Source of the DNA: CAYUJH01 sp964394585
Lineage (GTDB): Bacteria; Bacteroidota; Bacteroidia; Cytophagales; Flammeovirgaceae
Assembly: GCA_964394585.1 (NCBI GenBank)
Contig: CAYMYI010000030.1
Coordinates: 1 to 38,876, forward strand
DNA: 38,876 bases
Direction of reading: 5' to 3'
A program made the translations under genes and the position numbers. The notes under the pieces were generated by a model. That model worked only from the letters and a program-made list of their open reading frames with translations, was not told where the DNA came from and ran no database searches. Shown here one piece after another: positions 30,262 to 38,876 of this stretch (position 1 is its first letter; each line of letters opens with the position of its first letter).

Positions 30262-30435
30262 TTACCCTCCACACCCTAATACTTTTTTAAAATGGTTTTC
30301 TGGGATTTGATCAAACTCAGGATAGGCTTCGGCAGAAACATTCGGGGCATCGGTTTCTTGAGGGGCTTCAGCTCCTTTTTGGGTTACTTCTTTTTTGGGG
30401 GTAGGCACTTTAGTTTTGGCAACTAATTTTTTCAT
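30262..30435 (-). CDS. 57-residue peptide ending in GCGG
   Basis: A short ATG-to-TAA frame, starting inside the end of the WG-repeat gene (26-bp overlap). The N-terminus is basic and proline-rich (MKKLVAKTKVPTPKKEV), the middle acidic (from EAPQETDAPN to AYPEFDQ), and the C-terminus is PENHFKKVLGCGG. The ordered charge segments, the single Cys and the di-glycine end look like a real, largely disordered small protein rather than chance. There is no signal peptide. Functions such as a modified peptide or a carrier-like tail are speculation. It would be translated from the WG-gene transcript. Confidence 0.55.
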   Translation of the reverse strand: MKKLVAKTKVPTPKKEVTQKGAEAPQETDAPNVSAEAYPEFDQIPENHFKKVLGCGG

Positions 30436-33061
30436 AATCTTCTAAGGATAACATCTGTTCTTTAATCACATTTCCGTTTTTATCAACATACAAAATGATG
30501 TAATAATTTGACTTCGACACCGTCTTTTCTAGGAAATATAAAGGATTTTCGGGGGTTCCTAAGTTGAGGATTCCCGTATATTCATCGGCGATGATGCGTC
30601 CTTTTTGGTTGCTTAACAAGCCGAAGCCGGTGCTCTTGAAGGTTCGAATTATGATTTCTTCTTCATCGTTTCGAATAAAATCGAAGGTGTCAAAAATTTC
30701 TTCGGGTAGGTATCGCTGGTTTAAAAAGTCGTAGAGGTACCAGCGGTTCTCTTTTTTGCCTAACAGCACCGTGGGCGACCAAAAGTGTAGGGCATCGAAG
30801 AGAAAACCGGTAAGCTCTTCGTTTTTACTGTTGATGAGCCCATATTTTTCATTCTTTGCGATAAAAATAGAATCCGTTGAACCATAGGGCTGTAAAATCG
30901 CATCGTACTGTGGCTCTACAATAGAACGAGTTGCCGAAATGTACACGCCAAATTTTTGATTGCGTAACAGAGAAAACAAGGTGTTCCCTCGGTTTAAGAT
31001 TCCATCGTAACTAAGCGTGGTAAGGCGTTCGCCTTTCCAATTGTACAAGCCTTTTTTTCCTCGTGCTTCTACTATGATGGCATTTTGAGATTTTACGTTT
31101 ATAGCCTCGAACCGATTGCGCAGCACTGGGGTTCCGTCGGTACGTAATACCCCCTTTTTACCCTGCCGATTGGTTGTAACAATAAAGCTTTTAAGAATTC
31201 CCTGTTCATTTTCAACGGTCTGAATGGATACGTTTTCGTACTCACTAAAATCAATCATTTCTGCCGTATAAAAATACCCAACCTTTCTTCCTTCGCGCTC
31301 TAAAATAATCCCTGCATCGCCTAGAAAGTACAGCGTATCGTACACAGGTTGTATAAGCAACGCACCCTGAGGGGTAAGTACTCCCCATTTCCCGCCGGTT
31401 TTTATGCCATACTCGTTTCTGCCTGCAATTACATTGGCATAATTCAATGGGGAAATCCGCTTGCCCGCTGTATTATAGATTGCATACGTGTTTTCCTTTT
31501 GAACTACCCATCCCCAATACGTTTCCCATACTTCATCAAAAAGTTCTGCAAACAGGCGGTTCCCGTTGGAATCAAACACCTCATATTGGTTTCCCTTGCG
31601 CACCATCAAAAAGTTAGAGGGGGTTATTTCGTAGTCGTCGTACAGTGCGAAGGGTTGTGCACCACTCTCTGAGGAAGGTAAGGCATCCAAATCGTTCAGA
31701 GAAAGCACTCCGAATTGTTCATCGTCCATAGTGGTAATAATGAGCTGTCCTACTCCTTCATAAATCTCTTGGAAATAAGGCGGCACTAGGGTGTCTCCGT
31801 AAAAAGAGAGGACTCCATACGTTCCTTCAGTAGCCCTAAATCGAACCCAATGGTTTTGCAATAGTTTTAGTTCAGCATACTCACAGGGAAGCATCTGAAA
31901 GCCAGAATAATGTTGAAGCCCATATTTACCTTCTTTTGCTACTAAGGCTACTCCTGGTGAAAATGGAACAATGTCATCGTAAAAATAAGGGATGAATTGT
32001 TCTCCATTTCGATGAAATGCTCCGGCTTTTCCATCTTTAAATGCAACAATAACATCGGTGGGAAGGGCTTGGCAACGATACCCCGAGGGTACTGAGTCGA
32101 ATTGCGCAGCAAGGTAAGCATTACCTTGCTCGCTCATAAAGCCATAGGCTTTATCTTTCACATTAAAAAATGTGTAATAGGGTATTGTGAACTCCTTTTT
32201 TGTAGTGTATCGCTCCTTTTTTGGAAAGAAACCATCGCGCCATGTAGCCCATAGCGAGTCTTGCTGTTGGGCTAAATACCATAACGCCTCTTTCGCTTGT
32301 GGCAAATATGAGCTGTTAGGATATTGATGGATAAACGCCTTATAGCGTTCTACACTATGCTTTTGCATGAAAGAACGGAACAGATTTTTTTCAGCACTAC
32401 CCCGGTAGGGGCTCTCAGGGTATTTCGCTATAAAAGCAGCGTAACTTTCAGGGGTATTCTCTTGCGTGTTGTTACGATATATCCGAAAATGATAGCGTAC
32501 TTGCGCTTCTTCAGCCTGTGAAGCTTCGGGATATTTTGTAAAGAATTGCTGATAGGCCTCTGCCGTATCCTGTTGCTTGGCTATATGGTAGGCAATACTA
32601 TCGCGGCGTTGTTGAGCTATTGTTGCCTCAGGTTCATTTTGATAAAACAAAGCATAGGCATGGTAGTGTTTTTCCGTGTTTAGAGATGCGACTTCCTCAA
32701 ACTTCTTGGTAGCCATCAGCCTTTTTTGCTGTTGAACTACTACGCGGGTAATGCCTTCTTTTGCTAATTTTTTACGCTCTTTTGCCTCTTTTGAGCTGAT
32801 TGCCTCTTCTGCCAAGGAAAAATACCAATAAGCAGAATCTATATTATAAAACGTGCGATTGTTTGCATGCCGGAAATACATCCCAAAAGCGAAGAGTGCC
32901 TCTACTGAGGCGCTTTCTTTATCCAATCGTTTTTCAATTTTTTCGCGCGCCTCAATAAATGAGTTTTTCTCCAAGCTCTTGTTGATGCTTTTAAAGCTTT
33001 GAGCGTGCAATGCCCCCACACACACATAAAAAACAAAAAATAATGGAAGAATCGTTCGCAT
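30410..33061 (-). CDS. WG-repeat protein with N-terminal TPR-like region
   Basis: An 883-residue exported protein. A signal peptide (MRTILPLFFVFYVCVGALHA, then Q) is followed by a helical TPR/YbgF-like region (about 25-265; repeated phrases such as YAAFIAKYPESPYRGSAEKN and YKAFIHQYPNSSYLPQAKEA). A long run of WG-type beta-hairpin repeats then follows (about 285-860; KAYGFMSEQGN, GKAGAFHRNGEQFIPYFYDD, GKYGLQHYSGFQMLPCEYAE, KKGLYNWKGERL). WG repeats are probably interaction surfaces; no enzymatic domain is seen. A small peptide gene overlaps its end. A TAACTTTG promoter box lies about 86 bp upstream. Confidence 0.87.
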   Translation of the reverse strand: MRTILPLFFVFYVCVGALHAQSFKSINKSLEKNSFIEAREKIEKRLDKESASVEALFAFGMYFRHANNRTFYNIDSAYWYFSLAEEAISSKEAKERKKLAKEGITRVVVQQQKRLMATKKFEEVASLNTEKHYHAYALFYQNEPEATIAQQRRDSIAYHIAKQQDTAEAYQQFFTKYPEASQAEEAQVRYHFRIYRNNTQENTPESYAAFIAKYPESPYRGSAEKNLFRSFMQKHSVERYKAFIHQYPNSSYLPQAKEALWYLAQQQDSLWATWRDGFFPKKERYTTKKEFTIPYYTFFNVKDKAYGFMSEQGNAYLAAQFDSVPSGYRCQALPTDVIVAFKDGKAGAFHRNGEQFIPYFYDDIVPFSPGVALVAKEGKYGLQHYSGFQMLPCEYAELKLLQNHWVRFRATEGTYGVLSFYGDTLVPPYFQEIYEGVGQLIITTMDDEQFGVLSLNDLDALPSSESGAQPFALYDDYEITPSNFLMVRKGNQYEVFDSNGNRLFAELFDEVWETYWGWVVQKENTYAIYNTAGKRISPLNYANVIAGRNEYGIKTGGKWGVLTPQGALLIQPVYDTLYFLGDAGIILEREGRKVGYFYTAEMIDFSEYENVSIQTVENEQGILKSFIVTTNRQGKKGVLRTDGTPVLRNRFEAINVKSQNAIIVEARGKKGLYNWKGERLTTLSYDGILNRGNTLFSLLRNQKFGVYISATRSIVEPQYDAILQPYGSTDSIFIAKNEKYGLINSKNEELTGFLFDALHFWSPTVLLGKKENRWYLYDFLNQRYLPEEIFDTFDFIRNDEEEIIIRTFKSTGFGLLSNQKGRIIADEYTGILNLGTPENPLYFLEKTVSKSNYYIILYVDKNGNVIKEQMLSLEDYEKISCQN

Positions 33062-33146
33062 AAATTTGGGTGATTAGCAAAGCACCATGGCTAGGAAAAG
33101 CATCTGTACTACGCTGTAATGTAGTATTAGAACGTTGCCTATGCTA

Positions 33147-33154
33147 CAAAGTTA
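33147..33154 (-). promoter_or_regulatory. Bacteroidota -7 promoter box for the WG-repeat gene
   Basis: TAACTTTG on the minus strand fits TAnnTTTG, 86 bp upstream of the WG-gene ATG in the 195-bp divergent spacer. A TTTAAG stretch about 22 bp upstream is a weak -33 candidate. Confidence 0.4.
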
Positions 33155-33256
33155 GCAAAAACCCTTTTTCTACTTAAAGGATGACTTTAAAATCACGCAA
33201 TTTGTTTGTTCTTCGAAAGGGTTCGATAGAAAGAAATCCTGCATTATATTTACCGT

Positions 33257-34534
33257 ATGTCCCAATTTATCCATACTACGCAAACGGCTCTGTATTTTGC
33301 GCGCCGCTACTTCAAAGCGAAGCGGCAAAAAAGCACTCGAAAAGGAGGAGTGTTTTCAGGCAAAAATTTCATTCGGTTTTTAACCAACCTTTCTATGGTT
33401 GGGGTTTGTGTAGGGACTGCTGCACTAGTAGTAGTCCTCTCGGTGTTTAATGGGTTGGAAGACCTCACCCGAACCATGTTTCGGCGCTACAACCCCGAGT
33501 TAAAAATTAGCGCTACGCAGGGCAAAGCGTTCGAAGTACCACAAGGATTCGTAAATCGGCTTGAGAGGATTCCCCACGTAGCAGCCATCACTGAGGTAAT
33601 TGAAGACAACGCCTTGCTGCGTTACCAAGAAGAACAACTGATTGTGAATGCTAAAGGCGTAAGCGATAACTTTTTACAACAATATGACTTGTCGCCTTAT
33701 TTAGTCAGCGGCACGATAGCCCTCTACGAAGGGAGTACTCCAAGGGCATTGTTAGGGGCAGGAGTTGCTTATCAGCTTTCAGTGAGTTTGAGCAACTTGA
33801 TGGTGCCGCTGCAAATGTGGTACCCGAAACGCGACCGAAAACTGAGCTTAAACCCCGAGCGGGCATTTTACCGGCAAGCTATTCTGCCTGCTGGTATTTT
33901 TGCCCTAGAGCAAAGCTCCGATTACAACGCTATAATTGTACCCATTGCGTTTATGGAAGAACTTCTTAAATACGAAGGGCGGCGCACAAGTTTAGAAGTA
34001 AAAGTAACGAGCCCCACTCACCTTGTTGAGGTGCAAAAAGAAATTCGCGCTACATTAGGAGATACTTTTATAGTAGAAACCGCAGAAGAACAGCAAGCTA
34101 CGGTGTTGCGTGCTGTGAAAATTGAGCGCCTTTTTGGTTTTTTTACCTTTGCGCTCATCTTGGGTATTGCTAGTTTCAACGTGTTTTTTTCCTTAGCCAT
34201 GTTAGCGATTGAAAAACGCCGCGATATCGCCATTTTATTTTCGATGGGTGCTACCGCCGCACTCGTACGGCGCATTTTCCTGTGGGAAGGGCTGCTAATC
34301 GCCCTAATAGGTGGAGGTTTGGGGTTGCTGCTCGGCTTCCTTATCTGTTACATACAGCAAACCTTTGGTATTGTGAAGTTGGGGGTTACTTCTTCGATTG
34401 TAGAAGCCTACCCGGTAAAAATGCAAATGGCAGACTTTGTTTTTTCGGGGATAACCGTAATTGCCATCACGCTATTAGCGGCGTTCTTACCGGCACATAA
34501 AGCATCGAAAGTAAGTGTGAGCCAGCATTTGTAA
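33257..34534 (+). CDS. ABC transporter permease, LolC/LolE-like (FtsX family)
   Basis: A 425-residue inner-membrane permease. One helix near residues 40-60 (VCVGTAALVVVLSVFNGLED) is followed by a large periplasmic MacB-type domain and then three C-terminal helices of the FtsX fold (about 292-315, 335-360, 395-417) ending VSVSQHL. The VFNG turn after helix 1 and the FKAKRQKSTRKGGVFSGKNF start match LolC/E-like proteins, which release lipoproteins from the inner membrane. The partner ATPase LolD is not in this window. The ATG at 33257 is well placed. The gene converges on the START-like gene with a 12-bp gap. Confidence 0.9.
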   Translation: MSQFIHTTQTALYFARRYFKAKRQKSTRKGGVFSGKNFIRFLTNLSMVGVCVGTAALVVVLSVFNGLEDLTRTMFRRYNPELKISATQGKAFEVPQGFVNRLERIPHVAAITEVIEDNALLRYQEEQLIVNAKGVSDNFLQQYDLSPYLVSGTIALYEGSTPRALLGAGVAYQLSVSLSNLMVPLQMWYPKRDRKLSLNPERAFYRQAILPAGIFALEQSSDYNAIIVPIAFMEELLKYEGRRTSLEVKVTSPTHLVEVQKEIRATLGDTFIVETAEEQQATVLRAVKIERLFGFFTFALILGIASFNVFFSLAMLAIEKRRDIAILFSMGATAALVRRIFLWEGLLIALIGGGLGLLLGFLICYIQQTFGIVKLGVTSSIVEAYPVKMQMADFVFSGITVIAITLLAAFLPAHKASKVSVSQHL

Positions 34535-34546
34535 TAAGCGTAATTG

Positions 34547-34945
34547 CTAGGCTAAGTATCGCTTTAATGGGGCAAAAAAACGCTGTTCCCAAAATTGGCT
34601 CACGGATTCTGCCGCTGCTTCCGGGTACTCTTCGTGTACTATTTCGAGGGTAGTTGTGCCGGCTCGGCGATCTTCGATTAGGTCGATGGTAACTTTAGAG
34701 TAATCTTTCCAATCCTTCATTTTCCAATCTTGTACTAAAGTCCGCAACGATATATAGCGATTTACCCCTACTACTTCGCCATTCCAATACACAAAATGCC
34801 CATTTACACGGGCATTCATAATGGCAGGTTGTCCCATCCACTTTTCCATTTCTTCCGACGAAGTAATCGCTAGAAATACATCTCCTAGCGACGAGCCAAT
34901 GCTACAGCTTTGCTTTATTGCTTTCAATACACTCACCACTTGCAA
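34547..34945 (-). CDS. START/AHSA1-like (SRPBCC) domain protein
   Basis: About 132 residues matching a single SRPBCC-fold unit: GDVFLAITSSEEMEKWMGQP is the usual helix after strand 1, and VTIDLIEDRRAGTTTLEIVH and the SQFWEQRFFAPLKRYL helix close the fold. AHSA1-type proteins bind small hydrophobic ligands or Hsp90; none can be assigned here. There is no ATG near the N-terminus, so TTG (34945) or the nearby GTG codons must start it. The TTG lies in the T-run of the MFS gene terminator, so the start and promoter are uncertain. Confidence 0.75.
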   Translation of the reverse strand: MQVVSVLKAIKQSCSIGSSLGDVFLAITSSEEMEKWMGQPAIMNARVNGHFVYWNGEVVGVNRYISLRTLVQDWKMKDWKDYSKVTIDLIEDRRAGTTTLEIVHEEYPEAAAESVSQFWEQRFFAPLKRYLA

Positions 34946-34986
34946 AAAAACAACTGGCAGAAGTTATTACAACTAAGCTGCCAGTT
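34944..34986 (-). terminator. Strong intrinsic terminator after the MFS gene
   Basis: On the minus strand AACTGGCAG (34986-34978) pairs perfectly with CTGCCAGTT (34960-34952), with a further AGTT/AACT inner stem, and is followed by G and seven Ts. It is about 89 bp after the MFS stop and abuts the start codon of the START-like gene. Confidence 0.88.
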
Positions 34987-35074
34987 ATATGGGTTACTTT
35001 ACCTAACTCTATTAAAGTGGAAATATAGCAAATTTTGCTGATTAACCGTAAAAGAATTTTCAGAAACCGAATGG

Positions 35075-36397
35075 TTACTTTGCTACCACCTTGGGCATCT
35101 TGGTGGTAAGTAAAAAGAAAAGCCCTATTACGAAGAATACGCTCATCGCTAAAATGCTATTGCGCATACTGCCGGTGAGTTGTTCGATAAACCCATACGA
35201 AAATGTCCCAATTACTATAGCAAGCTTTTCGGTTACATCAAAAAAGCTAAAGTACGAAGCCGTATCTTTCTCTCCTTCAGGGATCATTTTTGCATACGTT
35301 GAACGCGAAATAGACTGAATACCCCCCATTACAAAGCCAAGTACACCGGCAAGTATGTAAAACGTTGTTTTATCGTGCAAGAAAAACGCCGTAGAGCAAA
35401 TGCCTATCCAAATGAAAATGGCAATCGTGATGGCAAATTTATTCCCTCGCTTATCTGATAGCCATGCGAAGAAATATGCGCCTGCAATGGCTAACAGTTG
35501 TAAAATTAGTACGATGAGAATCATTTCGCTGCTTCCCATGCCAATTTCATTTTCTCCGAACAGAGGGGCAAGGAGCATCACGGTTTGTACTCCCATGCTG
35601 TAAAAAAAGAATGAAAACAAAAAGCGTAGCGTAAAAATGCGGGTTTGTAGCAAAAGCCATATGTGCCGCAGTTCTCGAAAGCCTTTTCCTAAGATTTCGT
35701 TGGTAATCCGATGGCCCGTGGGTCGGTCTTTCAAATATTTAAACGCGATTTGGGCAAAGCCAATCCACCAAATGCCTACCATCAAGAAGGCAATTTGTGT
35801 GGGAGCGGTTTCATCTTCAAAACCGAATAGGGCAAATTGGGTAATCATTACTAAGTTAATCACTAACAGAATCACGCTGCCGATATAGCCCATAGAAAAC
35901 CCTCGGGCACTGATCGCATCGGCGCGGTCAGGTGTGGCAATTTCTGGCAAAAACCCATTATAAAACACCAAGGCTCCGGCATACCCAATGCTTGCCAATA
36001 CTGCACACATAAGGCCATATTCGAGGTTACTGCCTTTAAAGAAAAATAACCCTAGGCAAGCAGCTGCACCGAGGGTGGTAAATAATTGCATAAACCGTTT
36101 CTTTTTCCCGCTGTAATCGGCAATACCCGAGAGGATCGGTGAAAGCAACACAATCACTAAAAATGAAAAGGAAATCGCATAGGTGTAAATCACCGTGTTT
36201 TTTACTTCCCACCCAAAAAAGGAAACTATTTCACTGCCAAAAGCGGCTTTTGTAGCGGCGGAATAGTAAATCGGAAAAATTGCCGTGGTAACAATCAGGT
36301 TGTAAACCGAGTTAGCCCAATCGTATGAACACCATGCGTTCACGATTTTTTTATCGTTTTTGGGCATGGCTACGCTAGTATTTTCAGAAGTTTGCAT
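35075..36397 (-). CDS. MFS transporter, UMF1/Atg22-like
   Basis: About 440 residues from the ATG at 36397 (MQTSENTSVAMPKNDKKIVN); the frame reaches 36436 with a less likely leader. About twelve membrane helices are visible. The signature AWCSYDWANSVYNLIVTTAI near the N-terminus is typical of the UMF1 family, related to the yeast vacuolar effluxer Atg22. Loop motifs include IADYSGKKKRFMQ and WLSDKRGNKFAI. The substrate is unknown; amino-acid or sugar efflux is sometimes proposed for relatives. A strong terminator follows. Confidence 0.9.
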   Translation of the reverse strand: MQTSENTSVAMPKNDKKIVNAWCSYDWANSVYNLIVTTAIFPIYYSAATKAAFGSEIVSFFGWEVKNTVIYTYAISFSFLVIVLLSPILSGIADYSGKKKRFMQLFTTLGAAACLGLFFFKGSNLEYGLMCAVLASIGYAGALVFYNGFLPEIATPDRADAISARGFSMGYIGSVILLVINLVMITQFALFGFEDETAPTQIAFLMVGIWWIGFAQIAFKYLKDRPTGHRITNEILGKGFRELRHIWLLLQTRIFTLRFLFSFFFYSMGVQTVMLLAPLFGENEIGMGSSEMILIVLILQLLAIAGAYFFAWLSDKRGNKFAITIAIFIWIGICSTAFFLHDKTTFYILAGVLGFVMGGIQSISRSTYAKMIPEGEKDTASYFSFFDVTEKLAIVIGTFSYGFIEQLTGSMRNSILAMSVFFVIGLFFLLTTKMPKVVAK

Positions 36398-36483
36398 AAC
36401 GGTGTGTTTGTTGAACTCCTGAAGTTCGCTCCCCACATACTAGGATAAAAATATGAATGGTTAAATTTTAGAAAACATTTCCC

Positions 36484-37143
36484 TTGATTACCGACCTGAC
36501 TTTCCCGTATCTCCTCCGTAAACCTGCGGAAACTACCGAAAACCCTCCGTTTTTATTGTTACTACATGGTTTTGGTAGTAACGAAGCCGATTTATTTAGT
36601 TTTGCCGATGCTCTCCCTCGCCAATCGTATGTAGCGGCGGCCCGTGCCCCCCTCAACCTGTTCCCAGGAGGGTTTGCATGGTATTCTATCGATTTCACTC
36701 GCGGAATTAAATTCACCGATGCCAAGCAAGCCAACGAGTCCGTTCAGCAACTGTACCGATTTATTACCGAACTGAAAGGGCGCTATAACATTACTACCGA
36801 TCGATTTTACATGGGAGGGTTTAGCCAAGGCGCTATTATGAGCTACGGAGTGGCGATTAATTACCCCCAAGAGTTGCGAGGAATTTTGGCAATGAGTGGC
36901 TATGTGTTAAAAGATTATCTGCCCGAAAAAATTGACAAAACTGCCTTGCAACGGTTGCAAGTGCTGGCAACCCATGGTACGATGGACGAAGTGATTCCCG
37001 TGCGTATGGGGCAAATGGGTAGAGAGTTTATGGAAGAGTTAGGAGTAACCGTGCATTATAAAGAGTATCCTATTGGACACGGCATTTCGCCCGCTGCTCT
37101 CGACGATATCATCTTTTGGTTCGGCAAAGCACTTTCAGAGTAG
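36484..37143 (+). CDS. Phospholipase/carboxylesterase (alpha/beta hydrolase)
   Basis: A 219-residue cytoplasmic esterase of the YpfH/carboxylesterase group. HGFGSNEADL forms the oxyanion loop, and the catalytic triad is Ser114 in GGFSQGA, Asp168 in HGTMDEVIP and His199 in PIGHGIS. The length fits the family. The start is TTG at 36484 because no in-frame ATG precedes the first strand. It may hydrolyse short acyl esters or lysophospholipids; the natural substrate is unknown. Its end overlaps the opposing HAD gene by 9 bp. Confidence 0.88.
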   Translation: MITDLTFPYLLRKPAETTENPPFLLLLHGFGSNEADLFSFADALPRQSYVAAARAPLNLFPGGFAWYSIDFTRGIKFTDAKQANESVQQLYRFITELKGRYNITTDRFYMGGFSQGAIMSYGVAINYPQELRGILAMSGYVLKDYLPEKIDKTALQRLQVLATHGTMDEVIPVRMGQMGREFMEELGVTVHYKEYPIGHGISPAALDDIIFWFGKALSE

Positions 37144-37836
37144 CTCTTTTAGTTCGAGCAAACAGGCGATATCGCCCAATAATTTTTGTTCTTCGTGGCT
37201 TTTCTTAAGCGGATTGAAAAACACGCAAGGCATCCCTATATTGATTGCCCCGGCAATATCGGTGGAAAGGTTATCGCCAATCATCACACTCTCATGAAGA
37301 GCGGTTTGTGCTTTTTCGACGGCAAATTCAAAAATCTGAGGAGCAGGCTTTTTATAGCCAGTACATTCCGAGGTTACTACTACATCGAAAAAGTGGTCGA
37401 GTTTTGCACTTTTGAGTTTTGTGGCTTGTACATCTTCAAAACCGTTGGTAAGAATATGCAATTGATAATGAGGCGCTAGATGCTCTAAAATGCTGTGTGC
37501 ATGTGCAATAGTATAGGGTTTTTGAGGACAACGGTATAGGTATTCCGTACCGAGCGACTCGGCTTTTAATCTAGGGAATTTCACACCTAATCGTTCAAAA
37601 ATAAGGGGGAATCGCTCTCGGCGTATTTCATCTTTGCTGGTTTGGTTTCGATCGTACAGCCCCCACATGTGGTAATTTACTTGGTAAAATGTCTCTAAAA
37701 AGGGCACAAATGCCGTAGCACCATAATCGGCTATTTTAAACTCTGCGAACAGTTCTTGAAGTGTTTCTTCGGCGCATCGTTCAAAATCCCAAAGGGTGTG
37801 GTCGAGGTCGAAGAACAAATGACGGTAGGGTTTCAT
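37135..37836 (-). CDS. yjjG: YjjG-like HAD nucleotidase
   Basis: A 233-residue HAD-superfamily phosphatase. Motif I is FFDLDHTLWD (Asp10 nucleophile, Asp12 acid), motif II is ILTNGF, the Lys of motif III is in GYKKPAPQIFEFA and motif IV is MIGDNLSTDI. The WDFERCAEETL start is typical of YjjG, a house-cleaning pyrimidine nucleotidase that removes non-canonical dUMP-type nucleotides. A four-helix cap lies between motifs I and II. The 3' end overlaps the carboxylesterase gene by 9 bp. Confidence 0.88.
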   Translation of the reverse strand: MKPYRHLFFDLDHTLWDFERCAEETLQELFAEFKIADYGATAFVPFLETFYQVNYHMWGLYDRNQTSKDEIRRERFPLIFERLGVKFPRLKAESLGTEYLYRCPQKPYTIAHAHSILEHLAPHYQLHILTNGFEDVQATKLKSAKLDHFFDVVVTSECTGYKKPAPQIFEFAVEKAQTALHESVMIGDNLSTDIAGAINIGMPCVFFNPLKKSHEEQKLLGDIACLLELKELL

Positions 37837-38152
37837 ACAATAGAAAGAAGGTGGAACACAAAACTACGAAGAATTCCGCGCTTTGTTAGCAACGATGCTT
37901 TTTTATAAAAAAAGCATTACCAAGGCTCCACTCATTAGAGTTTTTTCCTATTACTAAGCACTTTTCTGCAACAGATAACTTTGGTATTTTTAAATGCGAA
38001 AAACGGTAAGAGGTATTTTCTGTAGTTCACTGGGCAGGTTGATTGCAAAATGCTACTCAACTAGTTGTTTTGGGATATACAGCTTATCGGAAATTTATTC
38101 AATGTTTCTACATTAATTTCCTATCGGCATGATTCCACCAAGTTGTTTATGT
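37837..38152. other. Divergent intergenic region with a perfect hairpin
   Basis: No gene is seen. A perfect 10-bp inverted repeat with a 3-nt loop lies at 37895-37917 (ATGCTTTTTT, ATA, AAAAAAGCAT). It could act as an operator or a terminator, or form a cruciform. Further right is the likely promoter of the outer-membrane gene at 37976. Confidence 0.5.
37976..37983 (+). promoter_or_regulatory. Candidate -7 box for the outer-membrane protein
   Basis: TAACTTTG is an exact fit to TAnnTTTG, 177 bp before the ATG at 38153, which would leave a long 5' leader. The -33 element is weak (T-rich stretch near 37951). Confidence 0.35.
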
Positions 38153-38761
38153 ATGTCAAGAAAAACCCGCGCAACACCTCTGCAAGCCTATTCTTTTTTT
38201 GTAACATTTATGGTGATGGCAATCGCTTCGTTGGGTCTTATTTCTGAAGCAAATGCCCAAGATGATAACAAAGTTCAATATGGCATTAAAGCAGGAATCA
38301 ACTTTGCCGAGCTATTTGGGGACGATGCCATTCCGGAAAGTGATCGAAAGATAGGGTACTCTTTCGGAACGTATGCTTCCTTTAAAGTCTCAAAAGATTT
38401 TAAAATACAGCCCGAAATCATTTGGTCGTTACAAGGAGAAAAATCCGAGAAAAAGGGGCGCTACGATATTTCCTATATCAATATCCCCATTTTGTTTAAA
38501 TGGATAAACAAGCAATTTTATACAGAGCTAGGCCCTCAGGTAGGCATGCTCACGATTAATTCGAGTAAATCGGTACCCGACGACATCCGCCTCGATAACT
38601 TTGAAACTTTTGATTTTTCTGCTGTTGCAGGTATTGGCTATACGTTTGCTCCAGATTGGAGTATAGGGGTACGATATTGCCAAGGCTTCACCAATTTGGT
38701 TCAAGGTAAAGATCTAAAAAACAGCGTTATTTATGTGGGCATTTCCTATAGGATTTTCTAG
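38153..38761 (+). CDS. Outer-membrane beta-barrel protein
   Basis: About 202 residues from the ATG at 38153, with a signal peptide (MSRKTRATPLQAYSFFVTFM, ending SEANAQ). Eight or so amphipathic strands follow, as in the Bacteroidota OMP_b-brl_2 family: YGIKAGINFAELFG, FKIQPEIIWSLQG, ISYINIPILFKW, FYTELGPQVGML, DFSAVAGIGYTFA, WSIGVRYCQGFTNL and VIYVGISYRIF. The C-terminal Phe is the usual Bam signal. It is probably a small porin-like or structural barrel, with function unknown. The 115 bp after its stop hold no gene or clear terminator. Confidence 0.87.
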   Translation: MSRKTRATPLQAYSFFVTFMVMAIASLGLISEANAQDDNKVQYGIKAGINFAELFGDDAIPESDRKIGYSFGTYASFKVSKDFKIQPEIIWSLQGEKSEKKGRYDISYINIPILFKWINKQFYTELGPQVGMLTINSSKSVPDDIRLDNFETFDFSAVAGIGYTFAPDWSIGVRYCQGFTNLVQGKDLKNSVIYVGISYRIF

Positions 38762-38876
38762 CCTTATCGTAACGATACGTATTCCTAAAATGCCCTACTC
38801 TCGAAAAGTATAAAAACGTTTCGTAAAAGAATAAAAAAAACTGTGCAACATAATTAATACATAATATTAAATATAC

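Overview
The window looks like a chromosomal segment of a Bacteroidota bacterium, probably of the Cytophagia type. The evidence is a giant secreted protein with a C-terminal YPNP-type T9SS sorting domain, several signal peptides ending in A-Q, OmpA-like proteins with the Bacteroidota-style Cys pair, a WG-repeat protein, a Y_Y_Y/LuxR membrane regulator, few Shine-Dalgarno sites, and several TAnnTTTG promoter -7 boxes. The genus cannot be fixed from sequence reading alone.

Layout. (1) 1-2241: an AT-rich accessory edge with the 3' end of an acetolactate-decarboxylase-like gene, a Crp/Fnr regulator and a secreted alpha/beta hydrolase, with hairpin-rich gene ends. (2) 2242-10500: a single minus-strand gene for a roughly 2750-residue modular surface protein (Fn3, FG-GAP, LamG, cadherin-like, LRR and Ig-like modules, T9SS tail). 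(3) 10500-13750: a repeat-rich plastic zone. It holds a DUF433/DUF5615 toxin-antitoxin pair, a truncated copy of the giant gene's 5' end, a second TA pair (RelE/ParE-like), two copies of a 77-bp repeat, a lone LuxR-type HTH gene, and an IS200-like REP-associated transposase (RAYT). A family of 28-bp palindromes occurs four times here. Three copies lie inside open reading frames, one of them inside the RAYT gene itself. (4) 13748-16825: a membrane-anchored one-component regulator. (5) 17063-24294: housekeeping genes serS, a tandem universal stress protein, a cNMP-CBS-DUF294 protein with a DnaQ-like exonuclease, phosphatidylserine decarboxylase and glutamate dehydrogenase. (6) 24502-33061: envelope and transport genes, namely an unknown secreted protein, a 54-residue membrane peptide coupled to a sodium/solute symporter, two tandem OmpA-domain proteins, an unannotated 57-residue peptide ending in GCGG, and a WG-repeat protein. 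(7) 33257-38876: a LolC/E-like ABC permease, a START/AHSA1-like protein, a UMF1-type MFS transporter, a carboxylesterase, a YjjG-like HAD phosphatase and an outer-membrane beta-barrel protein.

The most unusual part is the 10.3-13.5 kb zone. RAYT-type palindromes appear to have entered coding sequence in frame, adding residues to signal-peptide regions and to the transposase. A toxin-antitoxin module also sits between direct repeats of the giant gene's 5' end. Three strong intrinsic terminators on the minus strand (near 16960, 22960 and 34965) delimit housekeeping transcripts.
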